Shown here piece by piece: positions 60,846 to 64,000 of a stretch of 64,000 bases of DNA (position 1 is the stretch's first letter; every line of letters starts with the position of its first letter). Under the pieces are notes generated by a model. The model did not search any database and was not told the origin of the DNA. It worked only from the letters and a program-made list of their open reading frames with translations. Made by a program: the position numbers and the translations under genes. This DNA is from Nocardia flavorosea NBRC 108225 (GTDB lineage: Bacteria > Actinomycetota > Actinomycetes > Mycobacteriales > Mycobacteriaceae). The DNA lies in the NCBI RefSeq assembly GCF_001613385.1, contig NZ_BDCG01000017.1, positions 62,001 to 126,000 on the forward strand. Direction: 5' to 3'.

Positions 60846-61154
60846 CGACCTTGCGGCTCGTACACCTGCCGATACTCGCGGACGGCCCTGTGCCCGCTCC
60901 CGAAAACCCGGACCAGAGCTGATATCGCGCAACTCCCAGCGCGGCAACCCAACTCCCGGCGTGGCGAGCGCTCAGCTCTGACACTGCGGCGATACACAAC
61001 CGCGTCCACCTGCGCACCAGCGGATACGCCCAGGACCCGTCGGGCTGGGCCGTCCGTGGTCACGGGCGGAAGGCCGGGTGGTCCGACGCCATCACCGGTT
61101 GAGGTGAGGGCCGGCCCCGGGTGGTGTCGGCTATCGAGGTCTCCGCAGGTGCGA
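60846..61154. other. 309-bp convergent intergenic region
   Basis: No gene seen. Two imperfect direct copies of CAACTCCCRGCGYGGC (near 60928 and 60949) lie 21 bp apart; no terminator with a T-tract was recognised. Confidence 0.5.
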
Positions 61155-61613
61155 TCAGCCCCCGAGCGCAGGCTCACCGACTCGGGCAGGCAACTGCTGT
61201 TCACAGACCGCCTCCACGAATTCGCCGGTCTGCGCCTCCGGCACGCCGTGCGCGATATCCGCCTCGGTGATGATCCCGACCAGCCGGCCGCGTTCGGTGA
61301 CGGGCAGGCGGCGGATCTGGTACTGCTGCATCAGCGCCAGTATCGCCCCGAACTCCGTATCCGCCTCGACACTGCGCAATTCGTCGCCCTGCGCGAACTC
61401 GCCGGCGGTCGCCGTCGCGGGATTACGTCCCAGGGCCAGGCAGTTCACCACGATATCCCGGTCGGTGACGATTCCGACCGGATGCCCTTCCCCGTCACAG
61501 ATCGGCAGCGCCCCGATATCGCGCTGCCGCATCTGCTGAGCGGCGGTGTCCATGGTGTCGCGTACACCGATGGTCACCACCTCGGTGTGCATGAGCTCGC
61601 GTGCTGTGATCAT
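61155..61613 (-). CDS. CBS-domain pair protein
   Basis: A 152-residue protein made of two CBS domains (VRDTMDTAAQQMRQRDIGAL, GHPVGIVTDRDIVVN; then YQIRRLPVTERGRLVGIITE). Such pairs bind adenine nucleotides and sense energy state. ATG 61613 has GGAAGGAG seven bases upstream; the open frame beyond is a shadow. Actinobacterial members (hypoxia-linked, Hrp1-like) have the same size. Confidence 0.9.
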   Translation of the reverse strand: MITARELMHTEVVTIGVRDTMDTAAQQMRQRDIGALPICDGEGHPVGIVTDRDIVVNCLALGRNPATATAGEFAQGDELRSVEADTEFGAILALMQQYQIRRLPVTERGRLVGIITEADIAHGVPEAQTGEFVEAVCEQQLPARVGEPALGG

Positions 61614-61893
61614 CGTGCTCTCCTTCCACCGGGATGCAACCTGCCGGGGTCCTCCTCGCTGCGAATGCTCTGTCCTATGGTCCGCGCCGGTGTGATCGCT
61701 GTCCAGACTCGACCGGTATCCGGCCGGAGGCGTATATCGATCCGGTGCCAGGGACGCAACCGCCCTCGCGGAAACCCGGTTGCCCACCGGACCGAACCCG
61801 TGACAGCATGCAAACGCAACAGATGTCGCTATAGTGGCCGGAAATCGCAGCCGCTGTATCACCGGACACCACCAGATCGACCGGAAGCGAGCT

Positions 61894-63072
61894 ATGCCCA
61901 CGACCCACCGACGCGCACATATCGCGATGATCGGTATCCCGATCGTCAGCCACGTCCTGCCGAGCCTCGAGGTGATCCGCGAACTGGTGCGCCGGGGCCA
62001 CCGTGTCACCTACGCCAACGACCCGGTCGTGGCCGAGCTGATCACCACCACCGGAGCGGCGTTCGTCTCGTGCACTTCGGCGCTACCGGTCGCCGACAAC
62101 AACTGGCCCGACGACCCGATCGCCGCCGCGAGCCTGTTCCTCGACGATGCCGTCGCGGCACTGCCCCAGTTGCAGGCCCACTACGATCGCGATCCGGCCG
62201 ACCTCTACCTGTACGACATCGGTGCCTACGCCGCACGCGCCCTCGCCGAGAAGCAGCAACGCCCACTGCTGCTGTTGTCCCCGACCTTCGTGGCGTGGAA
62301 CGGCTACGACGAGGATGTCGCCGCCCACTTGCGACAGCTGCCCGGCGCCGGCGACTACCGGGCACGATTCGCCCGATGGCTCGCCGAATGCGGAGCGGCC
62401 ACCACCGACGTCGACACCTTCTCCGGCCGTCCCGCACGGACCGTGGCTCTCATCCCGCGTGCGATGCAACCGAATGCCGAACACGTCGACAGCGATACGG
62501 TGACCTACACCGGCCCCTGCCTGCCTCAGGGCGATTCCGGCACCTGGGCCCGCCCCGGCTCGGCCGAGAACGTGCTGCTGATCTCACTGGGCTCGGCGTA
62601 TACCCACCGGCCGAAGTTCTATCGGCAATGCCTGGCCGCGTTCGGTGACCTGCCGGGCTGGTATGTGGTGCTACAGACCGGGAAATACACCGACCCGCAG
62701 GAACTCGGCACCATCCCCGCGAATGTCGAAGTGCACTCCTGGGTTCCGCAACGGTCGATCCTGGAACAGGCCGACGCCTTCGTCACGCACGCCGGCATGG
62801 GCGGCAGTGCGGAGGGGCTGGCAGCCGGAGTGCCCATGATCGCTGTGCCACAGGGCGCCGAACAGTCGGTGAATGCCGACCGGCTGGTGGAACTGGGCGT
62901 GGCCCGGCGGATCGATACCGAGCAAGCCACCGCCGAAACACTGCGCGCAGCCTTGAACGATCTCCTCACCGACGAAGACGTGAGTCGCCGGTCTGCTCAG
63001 CTACGTGCACAAGCCCTCGCCGAGGGCGGTACGAGCATGGCCGCCGACCTGATCGAGAACCTACTCGGCTGA
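61894..63072 (+). CDS. Macrolide-type UDP-glycosyltransferase (GT1)
   Basis: A 392-residue glycosyltransferase of the OleD/Mgt type. IGIPIVSHVLPSLEVIRELV is the acceptor-side N-terminal part and THAGMGGSAEGLAAGVPMIA followed by PQGAEQSVNADRLVELGVA the UDP-sugar-binding signature with its His, Gly and Asp/Gln. Members transfer glucose to macrolide hydroxyls and so inactivate the drug; acting on another small acceptor is equally possible. GGAAG precedes ATG 61894. Confidence 0.88.
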   Translation: MPTTHRRAHIAMIGIPIVSHVLPSLEVIRELVRRGHRVTYANDPVVAELITTTGAAFVSCTSALPVADNNWPDDPIAAASLFLDDAVAALPQLQAHYDRDPADLYLYDIGAYAARALAEKQQRPLLLLSPTFVAWNGYDEDVAAHLRQLPGAGDYRARFARWLAECGAATTDVDTFSGRPARTVALIPRAMQPNAEHVDSDTVTYTGPCLPQGDSGTWARPGSAENVLLISLGSAYTHRPKFYRQCLAAFGDLPGWYVVLQTGKYTDPQELGTIPANVEVHSWVPQRSILEQADAFVTHAGMGGSAEGLAAGVPMIAVPQGAEQSVNADRLVELGVARRIDTEQATAETLRAALNDLLTDEDVSRRSAQLRAQALAEGGTSMAADLIENLLG

Positions 63073-63455
63073 TCCGCATCGATCGGGGCCGGTCCATAAT
63101 CACGAAGCCCCACCGGCCAGGGCCTTTTCGGCCCTCCGGTACGGGAGCGTCGCCCGCATCCGCCACCGCATGCCGCGTCCCAGGATCGACGACGAGCCGG
63201 GAAGACCGATTGCCCTGTCTGCGCCGGAAGCGAGTAAGCGAGGGCGGCCGACCGCCGAACACACGGGATCCCGTGACCGTTGTGGTCGGCATCGACCCGC
63301 GGGGTGCTCAGAACAGCACCGGGTAACCCATCCGTGTGTGGCGAATCGCCGTCCCGGTAGTCATCACCGCAGACCTTAGCAAAAGTGCGCTTATGGCGCG
63401 ATCTGTGGGATACATGTCGTTGACGCCATCCACGGTACGGCGGAAGGTGGGAAGT
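63073..63455. other. 383-bp intergenic region with one hairpin
   Basis: No gene with start and family features was found. A hairpin lies 45 bases after the glycosyltransferase, and the promoter of the next gene must lie at the right end, before GGAAGGTGGGAAGT. Confidence 0.5.
63119..63135 (+). terminator. Possible hairpin terminator
   Basis: AGGGCC-TTTTC-GGCCCT: six-base GC-rich stem with a five-base loop, 47 bases after the glycosyltransferase stop. No T-run follows, as is common in actinobacteria. Confidence 0.4.
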
Positions 63456-64000
63456 GTGCAGCAACGCCGTGTCGTATTCGTCGTCTTCGACGATTTCCAA
63501 GCGCTCGACCTGGTCGGCCCCTACGAGGTCTTCCGAGGTTCCGGTGAGTACGACTGCCAGATCGTGGCCTCACGTCCGGGCTGCGTGCGATCCGACAGCG
63601 GTTTACCGGTAGGAGTCGATTGCAGCGTGGAGGACGTGGACCCGGTCACCGTGGACACGCTCGTAGTCGTCGGCGGGCCCGGTGTCGAGGCCGCCCGAGA
63701 TGAACCCCGCCTCATGCAATGGATCCGGTCGGCCGCGGGAGCCCGGCGCGTCGCCTCGGTATGCACCGGCGCGTTCCTGCTCGCCGCCGCGGGCCTCCTG
63801 GACGGGAAACGGGTTACCACGCATTGGGCGTTCACCGCACAGCTCGCCCGCGAGTATCCCCGGGTGGGTGTCGACCGCGATCCGATCTTCGTGCACGACG
63901 GAAACATCTGGTCCTCGGCCGGCGTAACCGCCGGGATGGATCTCGCCCTGGCTCTCGTAGAGGATGACCTCGGCCGCCGGGCTGCCCTCGAATTAGCGCG
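63456..64000 (+). CDS. GATase1/DJ-1-type domain, probably an AraC regulator (partial)
   Basis: The first 181 codons of a gene that runs out of the window. RRVVFVVFDDFQALDLVGPYEVF, quoted in part as VVFDDFQALDLVGPYEVF, with VVVGGPGVEAARD and SVCTGAFLLAAAGLLDGKR (Cys in the nucleophile position), VTTHWAFTAQLA and TAGMDLALALVED is the DJ-1/PfpI fold found at the N-terminus of GlxA/FtrA-like AraC regulators. The AraC HTH would lie beyond 64000. The Cys position is kept, but the general base could not be judged. GTG 63456 follows GGAAGG. Confidence 0.85.
   Translation, partial: MQQRRVVFVVFDDFQALDLVGPYEVFRGSGEYDCQIVASRPGCVRSDSGLPVGVDCSVEDVDPVTVDTLVVVGGPGVEAARDEPRLMQWIRSAAGARRVASVCTGAFLLAAAGLLDGKRVTTHWAFTAQLAREYPRVGVDRDPIFVHDGNIWSSAGVTAGMDLALALVEDDLGRRAALELA

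Overview
The window is high-GC DNA with dense, often 1-8 base-overlapping genes, GTG/TTG starts and gene families (many acyl-CoA synthetases, crotonases, SDRs, MmpL/RND, DUF35, mycofactocin-type SDR, DUF6879) typical of a mycolic-acid actinomycete. Nocardia is the best guess, with Rhodococcus or Mycobacterium less likely. No rRNA, tRNA, CRISPR array or intact insertion sequence was seen.

Layout. (1) 0.2-5.9 kb: a 3-alpha-HSD-like SDR, then an operon of P450, SDR, frameshifted CoA-transferase, enoyl-CoA hydratase and a TetR regulator. (2) 6.0-9.65 kb: an accessory block (truncated XRE regulator, DUF6879 protein, small proteins, XRE/DUF5919-Nudix pair, DUF6461-like protein) that seems inserted into the catabolic region. 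(3) 9.7-19.2 kb: crotonase and thioesterase on the minus strand, divergent from an operon of two crotonases, three acyl-CoA synthetases with odd low-complexity segments, and a thioesterase. (4) 19.4-23.4 kb: a secreted protein, a Uma2 protein and several broken genes. (5) 23.4-42 kb: FadD19-like ligase, two aldehyde dehydrogenases, beta-hydroxyacid dehydrogenase, thiolase, acyl-CoA carboxylase beta subunit, an Ltp-type thiolase with its DUF35 partner, and three amidohydrolases. (6) 42-64 kb: a divergent MurE-like ligase, SDR/EamA pair, NsrR-Hmp scar, TetR/MmpL pair, SRPBCC, FAD monooxygenase, orphan DUF35, kinase-LuxR gene, PhoD phosphatase, ArsR-VOC scar, SDR, SOS-type dinB, Tat-exported ceramidase, CBS protein, macrolide-type glycosyltransferase and a GATase1 regulator.

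Regions 1, 3 and 5 look like one catabolic regulon for a hydrophobic, probably isoprenoid, steroid-like or alicyclic, substrate: oxidation by P450/SDR/ALDH, CoA activation, beta-oxidation-like steps, and C-C cleavage by an Ltp/DUF35 pair or thiolase. The regulatory evidence is a TACNGTA half-site repeated at exactly 12-bp steps (two or three copies), found at nine intergenic sites next to these genes and not seen in the rest of the window. The TetR gene at 5282-5986 is a candidate for the protein that binds it.

The window is unusually rich in broken genes: a 16-bp tandem duplication, single-base frameshifts, two adjacent nonsense mutations, and tail-to-tail truncated gene scars. Either the catabolic island is decaying or part of this is sequencing error; truncated remnants such as SDR/ECH, NsrR-Hmp and MaoC cannot be explained by base-calling alone.
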